DNA of 64,000 bases from an uncultured Algibacter sp. (GCA_947499935.1 CANMQH010000006.1:141754-205753); one strand, 5' to 3'. Shown: positions 36,146-45,978, counted from the stretch's first letter. Notes: generated by a model from the letters alone, not told the origin. Made by a program: numbers and translations.

Positions 36146-36556
36146 CTATTTTCTTAATGCTTTTATTGTTTTTACTTCAACTATATTACCTTTGTTTTCC
36201 CAACTATTTCTAATGTAATTTAAAACATCTGCAATGTCTTGATTACTCAATGCTCCATAAGCTCCCATGGCTCCATAATAAGAAATACCATTTACTTTCA
36301 TCTCTCCAGACACACCATTTATAATGTTTAAAGCAGCTCGTTTTGTATCTTCCATTAAATAATCTGATTTTGCTAATGGCGGAAAAGCACCTGTTATCCC
36401 TTCTCCGTTTGCCATATGGCAGACTGTACAATTAGTACTATATATATCTTTACCTCTTTTCATACTAACTTCTAACTCCTGCTGAGCATAAATTATTGAA
36501 GATGTTGATGTGAGTAATAAGGTTAAAAAAACACTAATTTTTAATTTATTTGGCAT
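36146..36556 (-). CDS. Exported monoheme cytochrome c
   Basis: This 136-residue class I cytochrome c has a signal peptide (about 1-24, ending IYAQ). It has one heme-binding motif, CTVCH, and a likely axial Met in YYGAMGAYG. It probably carries electrons in the periplasm. The combination HMANGEGITGAFPPLAKSDYL is typical of cytochrome modules associated with sugar or other dehydrogenases, but no partner is adjacent. It is monocistronic, with its own terminator and a PUL operator candidate upstream. A role in the galactan locus is inferred only from that. Confidence 0.9.
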   Translation of the reverse strand: MPNKLKISVFLTLLLTSTSSIIYAQQELEVSMKRGKDIYSTNCTVCHMANGEGITGAFPPLAKSDYLMEDTKRAALNIINGVSGEMKVNGISYYGAMGAYGALSNQDIADVLNYIRNSWENKGNIVEVKTIKALRK

Positions 36557-36804
36557 AGATGTTATTTTATTGAATTTTATGGTTTCTTTGCTATTAAACT
36601 ATTATCAATTTGTATGCCATAGCAAACAAATTTGTATATTATTAATATAATATTTTAAAAAATCTACAGCGGTATCATATACTACATCTATAATTTATCT
36701 TTATTGATATATTAGACACATAAATATTGAGGTTAAATTTCAATTATTACAGTAAATAATGACTCACAAATTTAAAGGACTAAAATATTTATAGAATTAC
36801 TTAA

Positions 36805-36832
36805 ATTACCCTCTAACAAATAAATTTTATCT
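36805..36832 (-). promoter_or_regulatory. Candidate PUL operator C (tandem 21-bp direct repeat)
   Basis: ATTACCC (36805-36811) and TTTATCT (36826-36832) lie 21 bp apart on the plus strand, about 250 bases upstream of the cytochrome c gene. The pair is the same as in operators F and G. Confidence 0.5.
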
Positions 36833-36971
36833 TTTAAATAATGTTATACAAATATTAAAATCTGATAATTTATACTAGTAAACATTTTAAATACAATTAA
36901 AACCGTGTAAAAAGCACTTTATAAAAAAATCTTAATCTTGATATTCCACTAACCCTAATTCTATAAATCTA

Positions 36972-37014
36972 AAAAGCTTAACACGCATGAGTATCCCATG
37001 TGCATTAAGCTTTT
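36972..37014 (-). terminator. Terminator of the eight-gene anhydrogalactose operon
   Basis: AAAAGCTTAA (36972-36981) pairs with TTAAGCTTTT (37005-37014), with further partial pairing inside. It lies just past the stop of the second GH127 gene on the minus strand. Confidence 0.72.
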
Positions 37015-37034
37015 AAATATAATTCGTTTCTATC

Positions 37035-39017
37035 TTACCAAATAACGGGCATAAAAACAGTCATTTCTGCTTGACCTCTATTGCTCCAAGCAAAATAAGG
37101 TACTAATTGTGTTTTATATGGTTTTAAAACTGGTTTTGTAACTGCTGAATACATGTCATCGCCTTTACCTTCACGCAATTGTAGTTCTGTATTAATTACA
37201 GTAACTCCACCTAAGAAATCTGATTTATGCTCTGCTTCTAGCTTTGCATCTGCATTAATATATATATCTAGTATAGAAACGTCTTTTGGTAAATCTGGAG
37301 TTTCAATACAATATACAATTGGCCCTCTTTTAATGGCAATTTGGTTTCTTACCTCTTCTATTCTATTATGACCTTCCAGACGTACAGGTTCCATTGGCAT
37401 ATCTAATATAATAGTATCACCAGCTTTCCAAGTACGATTAATAACTGCAAATGCTCCAGGGGTTACTGCTACACCAGTATCTTCTCCATTTACTTTCAAA
37501 GTACTACCTACTGCCCATTTAGGAATTCTTACTTTAACATCAAAAGCTGTACTCTTGCATGCATCAACTGTAATTTTTACAATACCTTTCCAAGGATATT
37601 CTGTATCTTGAGATAATTTTAATTCAGAACCATCTAACATTGTAGTATCTAAGTTGTTTCCTCCAAATAATACTACTGCTACGCCATTTTCCGATAGGTT
37701 ATAAGCCCAACCAGAACTCTTACAAATTGTTCTTACCAAGTTAGGAGGACAACAGAAACACTCTAAATAAGGTTGCCTTACAGGGCTTTCTGTTACATCG
37801 TCATGAGAATCGTAATTTCTAGAGTTATTTACCATTCGTAACGGGTTAGAATAAAAGTAATCTTTACCTTCTATACTAATTCCAGATAATCCACTGTTAT
37901 ATAATACTAATTCTATAATATCTGCATATCTAGATTCTTCCTTAATCCCCATCATTCTATTACTAAACATGGCGTTACAAAGGTTTGCACATGTTTCGTT
38001 ATAGGCAGTCATATTAGGCATCATGTAAGCATCTATAAAACCTTCTTCAATCATGTCTAAGTTTGTAGAAGCGCCATAATGTGCTTGTCCTACAGCTCCT
38101 GTAACGTACATTTTTTTATCCGTTATATTGCTCCATAATTTATCTAAGGTATCTATTAATGCTTTTTCTCCTGTTTCTGCATATACATCTGCAGCACCTG
38201 CATAGTAATACAATGCTAATACTGCATGTCCTACAGCTTCCTCAGACTCACGGAAAGGTGTGCGCTCTTGCACCATATCTCCAATAGGATATCCTTCTGT
38301 AGTTGAATGATGCTTAATTTTAAAAGTACCTCTACGGTTAATGAACTTTTCTGCAAGCTTTAAGTATTTTTTATCATTTACCGTTCTATACAATTCTACC
38401 AATCCCATGATTTGAGTTTGATTGAAACCAAAACGCTGATAATGCGTTGTGTCTGGCATAAAGTAAGTATATAACAAATCTGCTTGTTTAATAGCTATAT
38501 CTAAAAAATTGCGCTTCCCTGTTAAACGAAAATGTACACTAGCTGCTATGAATAAATGCCCATAGTTGTACATCTCATGGTATTTTCTATTCGAAAATCT
38601 TTCTGCGCCTTCGGTAATTTGAATGTGTGTATGAATGTAACCGTCTTCTTCTTGAGCTTTACCAATCCACTCAATATATTCGTCTAATTCCTTTAATAGA
38701 TTTTCATCCTTAGTTAAAGCATAGATGTACATTTTGGCCTCCATAAATTTATAAAAATCGCCATCATGCCAATAAAATCCTTTATGTTCACCTTCTTTTT
38801 CTCCTGCAGCAATCTTAAAGTTATTTAATCCATGACCTACATCTCCACATAAAACGTCTCCCATGTATGGTAACATTCTCTCTGCTGCTGCCTTTTCTTT
38901 TTCTGCCCAAAATCCCGAATTCCATTTACAATCTCCGAAATTAATACTCTTTAATTTTACAAAAGGACTATCTGAAGTATTAGTAATTGCTTCAGTATGT
39001 TTTTTAACTATACTCAT
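37035..39017 (-). CDS. GH127 glycosidase, copy without signal peptide
   Basis: This 660-residue GH127/DUF1680 paralogue of the exported enzyme at 31766-33805 has the CFCC zinc/nucleophile motif (C420, C422, C423) and the NETCAN motif. Its N-terminus (MSIVKKHTEAITNTSDSPFVK) shows no hydrophobic signal, so it is predicted to act in the cytoplasm, probably on oligosaccharides imported by the SusCD/MFS system. It is the last gene of the operon that also encodes the anhydrogalactose pathway enzymes, which supports a role in releasing 3,6-anhydro-D-galactose inside the cell. Confidence 0.92.
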   Translation of the reverse strand: MSIVKKHTEAITNTSDSPFVKLKSINFGDCKWNSGFWAEKEKAAAERMLPYMGDVLCGDVGHGLNNFKIAAGEKEGEHKGFYWHDGDFYKFMEAKMYIYALTKDENLLKELDEYIEWIGKAQEEDGYIHTHIQITEGAERFSNRKYHEMYNYGHLFIAASVHFRLTGKRNFLDIAIKQADLLYTYFMPDTTHYQRFGFNQTQIMGLVELYRTVNDKKYLKLAEKFINRRGTFKIKHHSTTEGYPIGDMVQERTPFRESEEAVGHAVLALYYYAGAADVYAETGEKALIDTLDKLWSNITDKKMYVTGAVGQAHYGASTNLDMIEEGFIDAYMMPNMTAYNETCANLCNAMFSNRMMGIKEESRYADIIELVLYNSGLSGISIEGKDYFYSNPLRMVNNSRNYDSHDDVTESPVRQPYLECFCCPPNLVRTICKSSGWAYNLSENGVAVVLFGGNNLDTTMLDGSELKLSQDTEYPWKGIVKITVDACKSTAFDVKVRIPKWAVGSTLKVNGEDTGVAVTPGAFAVINRTWKAGDTIILDMPMEPVRLEGHNRIEEVRNQIAIKRGPIVYCIETPDLPKDVSILDIYINADAKLEAEHKSDFLGGVTVINTELQLREGKGDDMYSAVTKPVLKPYKTQLVPYFAWSNRGQAEMTVFMPVIW

Positions 39018-39068
39018 TTTTATTAATTCTATATTTTTTTAGATACTTTTCTGTTTTTTGCAAAGAAA

Positions 39069-40568
39069 TTATTTTACTGCTTTAACTGCAATATCATCTA
39101 TAAATAATTTAGCTGCTCTTGTTTTTGGTAAATCTGCTTTATTAATTTCAATAGCCATGGCATCTTTTTTACCCGATGCAACCTTTCTTGAAATTTTAGT
39201 TTCTACAGTTACCCATGTTCTTCTTGGAAGTTTTCTAAGATCTGTAAAAGATACTTTTAATTCTGGATCTTGTAAAACAACACTAATTTTATCTGCAATT
39301 ACGCCTTGGTCTAACCATACTTTAGCTGATATCGTATATTCACCTGCTTCTAATTTTAAAGAACCCTCTGGAGCCATTGCAACCGCTTTAGCTACTTCTA
39401 AACTTTCAGTTTTACTAAAACCAGCAAATTTTAAACTGTTTACCCCTTTGTGATAATCTCCATAAGCTATTGATAGATACTTTGCTGAACCTTCATCTAT
39501 AGTCCAAAATTTTTGATAATCATCTGGCACAGAACTTTCTGGCAACAACGTTAATGGTCTTCCGTTTTCTTCAAATAAAATTGGTCCTTCAAAACCATAA
39601 AATGCAGCATCTTCTGCCAACAAATTATCTGTAGGTTTTTGCCAAACTCTCATATATTCTATTTCAAAATCTACTGGTAATTCTTCTTTATGAGGTAAGC
39701 CTAACCAGAAAAATATTTCTGAGTCTAACCAAATTTCCATAGGGTTATTTAATACAAAAGAAGTCCCTAACTGATCTTGTGTAAAATGACGAATCATTTT
39801 ACCATCAATAAATAATTTTAAATAGTCCACGCCCCATTCTGCTCCATATACATGAAAATCGTCAGCAGTTCTATATTCTAAATTTTCTACGTGATTAAAT
39901 ATTTTTGTAGGTCTTTGCGCTGGTGGACTCCAATCGTGAGCTGTTGCTAGGTATGAGTCCTCTCTTATGTTTCCTTTTTTGTTTTTGGGATTCCCCATTA
40001 ATTCATAAACATCTAATTCTTGCTCATGACCAATAGCCCAAAAAGCTCCCGTAATAGCAGCATTACCTACTTTAGATTTCACTTCCATATAACCATATAG
40101 AAAGCGTTTATGAGTTAACACACCAGCAGTTGTAACTGGCATAGCACTTCCATCTTTGTAGACACCATATTTTGAAGAGCCCATGTTACCATCTCCATAA
40201 GATTCGTTTACAAATTTATAATCTGGTTCCCAAGCTGTTCTTAACTTTAACTTTCCATTATTTACAGTAACATTATGAGGTACAAATTGAGAAGGCGCAC
40301 GCCCTTTCCAAATATAATATCTATCATTTAAACCTTCAACAAACCATCTTGTTGTGTCTATTTCTGTGCCTTCAAATTCATCACTCAATACTTCATTTAG
40401 TACCCAACCACCTTTATTTTGTAAATCACTAAAAGGCATTGGTCCAGTTACCTCTTTAGTAATAACAACATTAGCTTTATCTTCAATTTTTTTTACTTGA
40501 CAACTTATATTTACAAATGCAAATAACCCAAATAAAGCAACGAATATGTAATTCTTGAATATTATCAT
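39069..40568 (-). CDS. GH16 lipoprotein with C-terminal accessory module, copy 1
   Basis: This 499-residue surface lipoprotein (lipobox FVNISC) has a GH16 catalytic domain (about residues 50-290) that cleaves beta-linked galactans. The catalytic signature is ELDVYE (E184 nucleophile, D186, E189 acid/base). The RYYIWKGRAPSQF segment and a C-terminal EYMRVWQK strand mark the end of the GH16 fold. About 205 further residues form a beta-rich module (FYGFEGPILFEENGRPL, later GEYTISAKVWLDQG, ending AKLFIDDIAVK) that looks carbohydrate-binding. It is a tandem paralogue of the next gene upstream. Confidence 0.9.
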   Translation of the reverse strand: MIIFKNYIFVALFGLFAFVNISCQVKKIEDKANVVITKEVTGPMPFSDLQNKGGWVLNEVLSDEFEGTEIDTTRWFVEGLNDRYYIWKGRAPSQFVPHNVTVNNGKLKLRTAWEPDYKFVNESYGDGNMGSSKYGVYKDGSAMPVTTAGVLTHKRFLYGYMEVKSKVGNAAITGAFWAIGHEQELDVYELMGNPKNKKGNIREDSYLATAHDWSPPAQRPTKIFNHVENLEYRTADDFHVYGAEWGVDYLKLFIDGKMIRHFTQDQLGTSFVLNNPMEIWLDSEIFFWLGLPHKEELPVDFEIEYMRVWQKPTDNLLAEDAAFYGFEGPILFEENGRPLTLLPESSVPDDYQKFWTIDEGSAKYLSIAYGDYHKGVNSLKFAGFSKTESLEVAKAVAMAPEGSLKLEAGEYTISAKVWLDQGVIADKISVVLQDPELKVSFTDLRKLPRRTWVTVETKISRKVASGKKDAMAIEINKADLPKTRAAKLFIDDIAVKAVK

Positions 40569-40585
40569 TTTTATTCTTTTAATTT

Positions 40586-42097
40586 CTAGTTTATTTTAGT
40601 GATGGCTATATCATCTATATAGAATTTAGCCGCTTTTGTTTTAGGTAAATCTTCTTTTTGTATTTCTATCGCAATACCATCATCCTTTGCAGATGCTTCA
40701 GTTCTAGAAAACTCAGTTTCTACAGATAACCATTCTAGTCTTGGCATTTTTTTTAGTCCGGTAAATAATAATTCTGATTTAGGATTATTTAATGTCACAT
40801 GAATGGTATCTGTAATGCGACCTTGATCTAACCAAACTTTAGCTGAAAGTTTATAATTTCCAGCAGGGATGTTTAGAGCACCATCTGGTGTTTTAGCAAC
40901 TACCTTAGGTACATTAAGAGAATCATTTTTTCCATATCCAAAAAACTGAAGCGCTTCTACACCACTTGCATAGTGCCCTTCTGTTATTTTTAAGTACTTT
41001 TCTGAACCTTCACTAAACAACCAAAATTTTTGATAATCGTTTGCATTAGAATCTTCTGGAACCATTTTTAATGGTCTTGGGTTTTCTTCGAATAATATAG
41101 GGCCTTCAAAACTATAAAAAGCCTTGTCTTTTGCCAATACATTGTCAGATGGTTTTTGCCAAACTCTTACATATTCTGCTTCAAAAGTTGCTGGTAACTC
41201 TTCTTTATGTGGCACACCTAACCACTTAAATATTTCTGAATCTACCCAAATTTCCATAGGGTTGTTAAGTACCCAATCTGTACCCAATTCATCTTGTTCG
41301 AATCCATGAACAAACTTACCATCTCTGTAAATTTTAAGATAGTCTTCGCCCCATTCAATACCATAAACATGAAAATCATCAGATGTGACGTAAGGTAAGT
41401 CTTCATCATGACCAAAAACTTTTGTTGGTCTAACAGCTGGCGGACTCCAATCGTGAATAGCCGTTCTATTTGTATTATTACTTATTGAGCCTTCTTTAGC
41501 AATTTTTGGAACTGCTAATTGTTCATACATGTCTAATTCTTGCTCATAACCAATAGCCCAAAATGCAGCTGTCATTGCTGCATGCGGTGCTTTCGATTTT
41601 ATCTCCATGTAACCATTTAAAAACCTTTTTTTGCTTACTATAGCCGCTGTTGTTACTGGTAATGGTTTACCTTCATGAACACCATAAGTATCTTTATGAG
41701 CACCATCTGCATAACTTTCTTTAGCAAAATTAAAATCCGGTTCCCATTGCGTTTTTAATATTAGTTTACCATTTTCAACAATGACATTGTGAGGCGCATA
41801 TTGAGAAGGTGCTCTACCTTTCCAAATATAGTAATCGCCATTTTGCCCTTCTACAAACCATTTAGTAGTATCTATAGTTGTGCCTTCAAATTCATCACTA
41901 ATGTCTTCATTCAGCACCCATCCTCCTATATTTTCAAGATCTGAATACGGATAAAATTTAGATGCCTTAATAGGTTCTTTTCCAACAATCTCTTCTTGAA
42001 CAACTGGTTCTTCTTCTTTTTTTTGTTCACAGCTTATATTTATAAGTATGAATAAAGCCAATAAGGTAAATATGTAATTTCTAATATACTTCATCAC
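40586..42097 (-). CDS. GH16 lipoprotein with C-terminal accessory module, copy 2
   Basis: This 503-residue lipoprotein (lipobox ILINISC) has the same two-domain plan as its neighbour. Its catalytic motif is ELDMYE (E187 nucleophile, D189, E192). The C-terminal module (FYSFEGPILFEENPRPL, KFYIDDIAITK) is clearly homologous to that of copy 1. The two genes are 17 bases apart and probably arose by tandem duplication, with later divergence in substrate loops (for example SNNTNRTAIHDW here and REDSYLATAHDW there). Members of GH16 in carrageenan loci act on kappa-, beta- or hybrid chains. The exact linkage specificity cannot be read from the sequence. Confidence 0.9.
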   Translation of the reverse strand: MMKYIRNYIFTLLALFILINISCEQKKEEEPVVQEEIVGKEPIKASKFYPYSDLENIGGWVLNEDISDEFEGTTIDTTKWFVEGQNGDYYIWKGRAPSQYAPHNVIVENGKLILKTQWEPDFNFAKESYADGAHKDTYGVHEGKPLPVTTAAIVSKKRFLNGYMEIKSKAPHAAMTAAFWAIGYEQELDMYEQLAVPKIAKEGSISNNTNRTAIHDWSPPAVRPTKVFGHDEDLPYVTSDDFHVYGIEWGEDYLKIYRDGKFVHGFEQDELGTDWVLNNPMEIWVDSEIFKWLGVPHKEELPATFEAEYVRVWQKPSDNVLAKDKAFYSFEGPILFEENPRPLKMVPEDSNANDYQKFWLFSEGSEKYLKITEGHYASGVEALQFFGYGKNDSLNVPKVVAKTPDGALNIPAGNYKLSAKVWLDQGRITDTIHVTLNNPKSELLFTGLKKMPRLEWLSVETEFSRTEASAKDDGIAIEIQKEDLPKTKAAKFYIDDIAITKIN

Positions 42098-42121
42098 TAT
42101 AGATTTTATTGGTGGTTTTGA

Positions 42122-43687
42122 TTACTTTTTTAGAAGTTTTGCTTGAATCTCTTCTATAGTCATATTTTTGGTTTCTGGTAAATATTTAAATAATATAACT
42201 AAACCTACAAATACGATACCTCCATAAAAAAGGAAAATGGTACTTGCTCCCATATTTGCTAATTGCCAAGGAAATAAGAACTGAGTTAAGGCACTTATTG
42301 TACTAGATATTAAGGCAAAAAATGGTATAGCTATACCACGTAATGAAATTGGAAATATTTCTGATAATAACACCCACATTATTGGCCCTACTGAGAAATG
42401 AAATGCAGCTATAAAACTTAGGATACCTATTAAAATTAATGTGGCATTTAACACCGCAGATTTTTGAAGAAACACACTAGAATTATCTCTTGCAGAAACA
42501 TCGCCTATAACCCCCTTTACAGCTTCTTTAAATTCAATATCTGATTGATATTGTTTTCCTACTAATACTTTTAATTTATCAACATCGGGTATGTCTTGCA
42601 TTTCTGCAATAGCCTCATTGGTTACTTCATATTTGGCTGTACCAAATCCGTATGCACATATTCCTAAACTTAAAATTACCCAGACTAATCCCCAAATCAT
42701 CATTGGTCGCCTTCCTAATTTATCAATCATAACTAATGATAATACTGTAAATGCGACACTCACTAAACCTATCCATATAGCTTGTTGAAATGCTGCATTC
42801 TCTCCTAACCCTAGCTGCTCCATAACTGTTGGAGCATAGGTTAAGATTGCATTAATACCTGTAAATTGTTGTACAAGTGCCATGGTTAATGCTACTATGG
42901 CAACAATACTCATTTTACTACTAAAAATTTCTTTTAACTGAGATCCAACAGAACGGTCTTCGTTACTTTCTGCTACACTTTGTTGCATTTCTTCAACTTG
43001 TGCATCGATTTCATTTTGAGGAATTACTTTAGTTAAAGTTTCTTTAGCCTCATCAAAATTTCCTTTATAAACTAACCATGCTGGACTACGCGGAACCATG
43101 TATAATAATGCAAACCAAACTAAGGCTGGTAAAATTTCTATACCTAACATCCATCTCCAAGTATATTCTTTTAAGCCTAATGTAGTTACCCATTCTTCAT
43201 TAGAATTTGTTGCTTGCAATAACCAATAATTAATAAAATAAGCAGCTGTTAAACCTATAACTATATTAATTTGAGTCATGGACACTAATTTCCCTCGTCG
43301 TTCTGCAGGTGAAATTTCGCCAATATACATTGCAGCTAAAGTTATAGAACTAAATGCAAGACCTCCTAAAAAACGTGCAAAAAGCAAGGTAATAAAAGAT
43401 GGTGCTAATGCAGATCCTATTGCAGAAATTAAATATAATGCTGCTATAATTTTTAACGTTGCTCTACGCCCATATCTGTTACTTGAATATGCTGCAAGAG
43501 GTAAAGCTATTAATACACCTATTCCTGGACCAAAACCTATGGCACCTACTTGCCACTCGTTTAGATTAAACTCTTGAGTAATAAATTTAAAAGCACCTGA
43601 AATTAGTGCTGCATCTAAACCGAAGACAAAGCCTCCCATAGCTACAATTGTAGAATAGATAAATGCGTTTTTTTTATATGATCCCAT
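42122..43687 (-). CDS. MFS sugar porter
   Basis: This 521-residue, 12-helix sugar porter of the major facilitator superfamily has the family motifs NRYGRRATL and DKLGRRPMM in the two homologous halves. It also has ISPAERRGKLVSMTQ, VPRSPAWLV (PESPRWL-type) and the C-terminal LPETKNMTIEEI. It is expected to import a monosaccharide or small oligosaccharide across the inner membrane. It lies between the aldolase and GH16 genes in the operon, consistent with uptake of anhydrogalactose or galactose. Confidence 0.92.
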   Translation of the reverse strand: MGSYKKNAFIYSTIVAMGGFVFGLDAALISGAFKFITQEFNLNEWQVGAIGFGPGIGVLIALPLAAYSSNRYGRRATLKIIAALYLISAIGSALAPSFITLLFARFLGGLAFSSITLAAMYIGEISPAERRGKLVSMTQINIVIGLTAAYFINYWLLQATNSNEEWVTTLGLKEYTWRWMLGIEILPALVWFALLYMVPRSPAWLVYKGNFDEAKETLTKVIPQNEIDAQVEEMQQSVAESNEDRSVGSQLKEIFSSKMSIVAIVALTMALVQQFTGINAILTYAPTVMEQLGLGENAAFQQAIWIGLVSVAFTVLSLVMIDKLGRRPMMIWGLVWVILSLGICAYGFGTAKYEVTNEAIAEMQDIPDVDKLKVLVGKQYQSDIEFKEAVKGVIGDVSARDNSSVFLQKSAVLNATLILIGILSFIAAFHFSVGPIMWVLLSEIFPISLRGIAIPFFALISSTISALTQFLFPWQLANMGASTIFLFYGGIVFVGLVILFKYLPETKNMTIEEIQAKLLKK

Positions 43688-43753
43688 CTTATTTAGTTAG
43701 TTAAGTAGCAGTATTAAAAAAATTAACACTGCTACTTTTGTTATAATTAAATT

Positions 43754-44521
43754 TTAGTTACTTTTTAATGCGCCAGTTATATCTTTAAACGTATTCATTA
43801 TTAAACCTACATCTACAGCATAAGAAATATATTGTACACCAATATCTTTCCACATTTTTGCTTTTTCTGGTGTCTCAGTAAATGTACCAACGGCTTTACC
43901 ATGTTTCTTAGCTAAAGCAACAGCCTCTTTCATGCTATTTACAACTTTTTCATGATTTACTTGACCAGGAACACCGCAGGATTGAGACAAATCATAAGGT
44001 CCTAAAAAGATAACATCAATACCTTCAACAGATAATATTTCTGGAAGATTCTCGATACCTTCTAAACCTTCAATATGGATAATAGATATGACATCATCAT
44101 TAGCATTTCCAAAATGATCCGCTGGACCAATATTTGTATATTCAGCAGCTCTAACATAACGACACATACCACGCTCACCGTTAGGATAAAATTTAGTCGC
44201 TTTTACTACTTTTTCAGCATCAGCTTTAGTACAAATTTGTGGCACTTGAATACATTTAGCACCAATATCCAAAGTTCTTAGAATTAACGTTTCTGAGTTT
44301 TCTGTAACCCTAACTACAGGTGTAATACCTTTAGCTTCGGCTGCTCTAATCATATTTTGAGCAGATTCTATACTATAAGGCCCGTGCTCCATATCGATAA
44401 TTACAAAATCGAAACCACTTAAGGCTGCAATTTCAACAATTGCTGGATCTTGCATTTTGCAAAAAGGACCAAATACTGTTTCACCTTTATTAAGGCTATC
44501 TTTTAATACATTTTTACTCAT
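43754..44521 (-). CDS. HpcH/HpaI-type 2-keto-3-deoxy-acid aldolase
   Basis: This 255-residue class II (metal-dependent) pyruvate aldolase has the family motifs FVIIDMEHGPYS, ARDIGAKCIQVP-type RTLDIGAKCIQVPQ, RGMCRYVRAAEY and IIHIEGLEGIENL with FLGPYDLSQSCGVPG. It splits 2-keto-3-deoxy acids to pyruvate and an aldehyde. In the operon it lies between the aldehyde dehydrogenase and the MFS transporter. It could cleave 2-keto-3-deoxygalactonate made from anhydrogalactonate directly, in place of a kinase plus KDPGal-aldolase route. That is inference. Confidence 0.86.
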   Translation of the reverse strand: MSKNVLKDSLNKGETVFGPFCKMQDPAIVEIAALSGFDFVIIDMEHGPYSIESAQNMIRAAEAKGITPVVRVTENSETLILRTLDIGAKCIQVPQICTKADAEKVVKATKFYPNGERGMCRYVRAAEYTNIGPADHFGNANDDVISIIHIEGLEGIENLPEILSVEGIDVIFLGPYDLSQSCGVPGQVNHEKVVNSMKEAVALAKKHGKAVGTFTETPEKAKMWKDIGVQYISYAVDVGLIMNTFKDITGALKSN

Positions 44522-44523
44522 AA

Positions 44524-45978
44524 TTATATGGCTGTAGATACACGTTTTTTAACTAAATAATCATCTAATGCTAGGTGTGAGCAATCGTGCCCAATACCAC
44601 TATTTTTAAAACCTCCATGAGGTAAGTAGATAGCGTACTTAACGCCATTAATTTGAATTTCTCCAAATTCTAAATCTTCAGTAAATCTTTCAATGCGTTT
44701 ATGGTCATTTGTAAAAATATAAGACGCTAAACCAAACTCGGTATCATTAGATAATTCTAACACCTCATCATCAGTATCAAAAGACATAACCCCAGCTACG
44801 GGACCAAAAATTTCTTCTCTAAATAATTTCATATCAGGTGTGGTACCAGAAATTATTGTTGGCTCCATCCAGTTACCTTTTTCTGGTAAATTTTCTGGAA
44901 TTTTACCTCCGTATTCTAGAGTTGCACCTTTACTTATGGCATCTTCTATTAGCTCAAACATTCTATCTCTAGAATCTCTTGAAGCCATAGGACCCATAAA
45001 TACATCTGGATTTTCTTTAGTACCAAAACCTATTTTTATGTCTGCAGCTCTTTTTACATACTCTTTTAAGAATTTGTCGTAGATATTTTTATGAACAAAA
45101 ATTCTATTTGCAGCAACACATATTTGCCCAGTATTACCAAATCTTAACCCTATAGCCAAGTCTAATGCTTTATCTAAATCTGCATCTTCAAAAACAATAA
45201 AAGGTGCATTTCCACCCAATTCCATGCCTAATTTTTTTATAGAAGTGGTACTATCTGCAATAATTTTTTGTCCTGTTTGAGTAGAACCAATCATTGTTAT
45301 TACAGCTGGTATAGTACTTGTTGTCATTGGTGTTGCAACTTCTCTACTAGAACCTGCTAATATATTTACAACGCCAGCTGGAAAATTGATACTTTCTAAA
45401 ATTTCACCAACCATGTAAGCTGATAATGGAGATAATGTTGATGGTTTTATAATTAGAGAACAACCAGAAGCTAATGCTGGACCTATTTTATAACCTACGT
45501 TTAACAATGGAAAATTCCAAGCTAAATACGCTACAGCTACACCAGCTGGTTTAGAAATCATTCTGTGCGTATGCGTATTATCGTGATCTGGAATTTGTTC
45601 TTCCCTTAGATTTTGCATGGCATTTGGATACCACTCTAATGCTTCTGTAAGCCTATCTATATCTTCTTGCGAACCTGCATAAGTCTTACCCATTTCATGC
45701 ACCATAGCCGTTCTTAACTCATGCTCGTTTTTCAATATAGCATCACGTAATTTAAGCATCCAAGTTGTTCTTTCTGCTAAAGATAACTTAGACCAATATT
45801 TAAATCCTTTTTGAGCGGAAAGCAATACTTTCTCTGCATCTTCTTTTCCTGCTTTAGCTATTTGAGCAATGGTCTCTCCTGTGGCTGGACAAACAACATC
45901 TTCTCTCTCTCCACTTACTGCATCAACTAACTTACCGTCGATGTATAGTTTTTTATATCCGAAATTTTCTGTTTTCAT
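44524..45978 (-). CDS. Aldehyde dehydrogenase, candidate 3,6-anhydrogalactose dehydrogenase (DauA-like)
   Basis: This 484-residue NAD(P)-dependent aldehyde dehydrogenase of the succinate-semialdehyde-dehydrogenase type has the catalytic C287 in TGQICVAANR and E253 in GMELGGNAPF. Its start-side motif is AYLAWNFPLLNVGYKIGPALASGCSLIIKPS. In carrageenan degraders, enzymes of this type oxidise 3,6-anhydro-D-galactose to anhydrogalactonate. The neighbouring mandelate-racemase-family gene and GH127 fit that role. It lies two bases upstream of the aldolase gene (on the same minus-strand transcript). Confidence 0.86.
   Translation of the reverse strand: MKTENFGYKKLYIDGKLVDAVSGEREDVVCPATGETIAQIAKAGKEDAEKVLLSAQKGFKYWSKLSLAERTTWMLKLRDAILKNEHELRTAMVHEMGKTYAGSQEDIDRLTEALEWYPNAMQNLREEQIPDHDNTHTHRMISKPAGVAVAYLAWNFPLLNVGYKIGPALASGCSLIIKPSTLSPLSAYMVGEILESINFPAGVVNILAGSSREVATPMTTSTIPAVITMIGSTQTGQKIIADSTTSIKKLGMELGGNAPFIVFEDADLDKALDLAIGLRFGNTGQICVAANRIFVHKNIYDKFLKEYVKRAADIKIGFGTKENPDVFMGPMASRDSRDRMFELIEDAISKGATLEYGGKIPENLPEKGNWMEPTIISGTTPDMKLFREEIFGPVAGVMSFDTDDEVLELSNDTEFGLASYIFTNDHKRIERFTEDLEFGEIQINGVKYAIYLPHGGFKNSGIGHDCSHLALDDYLVKKRVSTAI

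Larger units (their letters stand above)
36557..37034. other. Intergenic region upstream of the cytochrome c gene
   Basis: This AT-rich 478-base gap holds operator candidate C (36805-36832) and the terminator of the eight-gene operon (36972-37014). No reading frame of note was seen. Confidence 0.6.
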
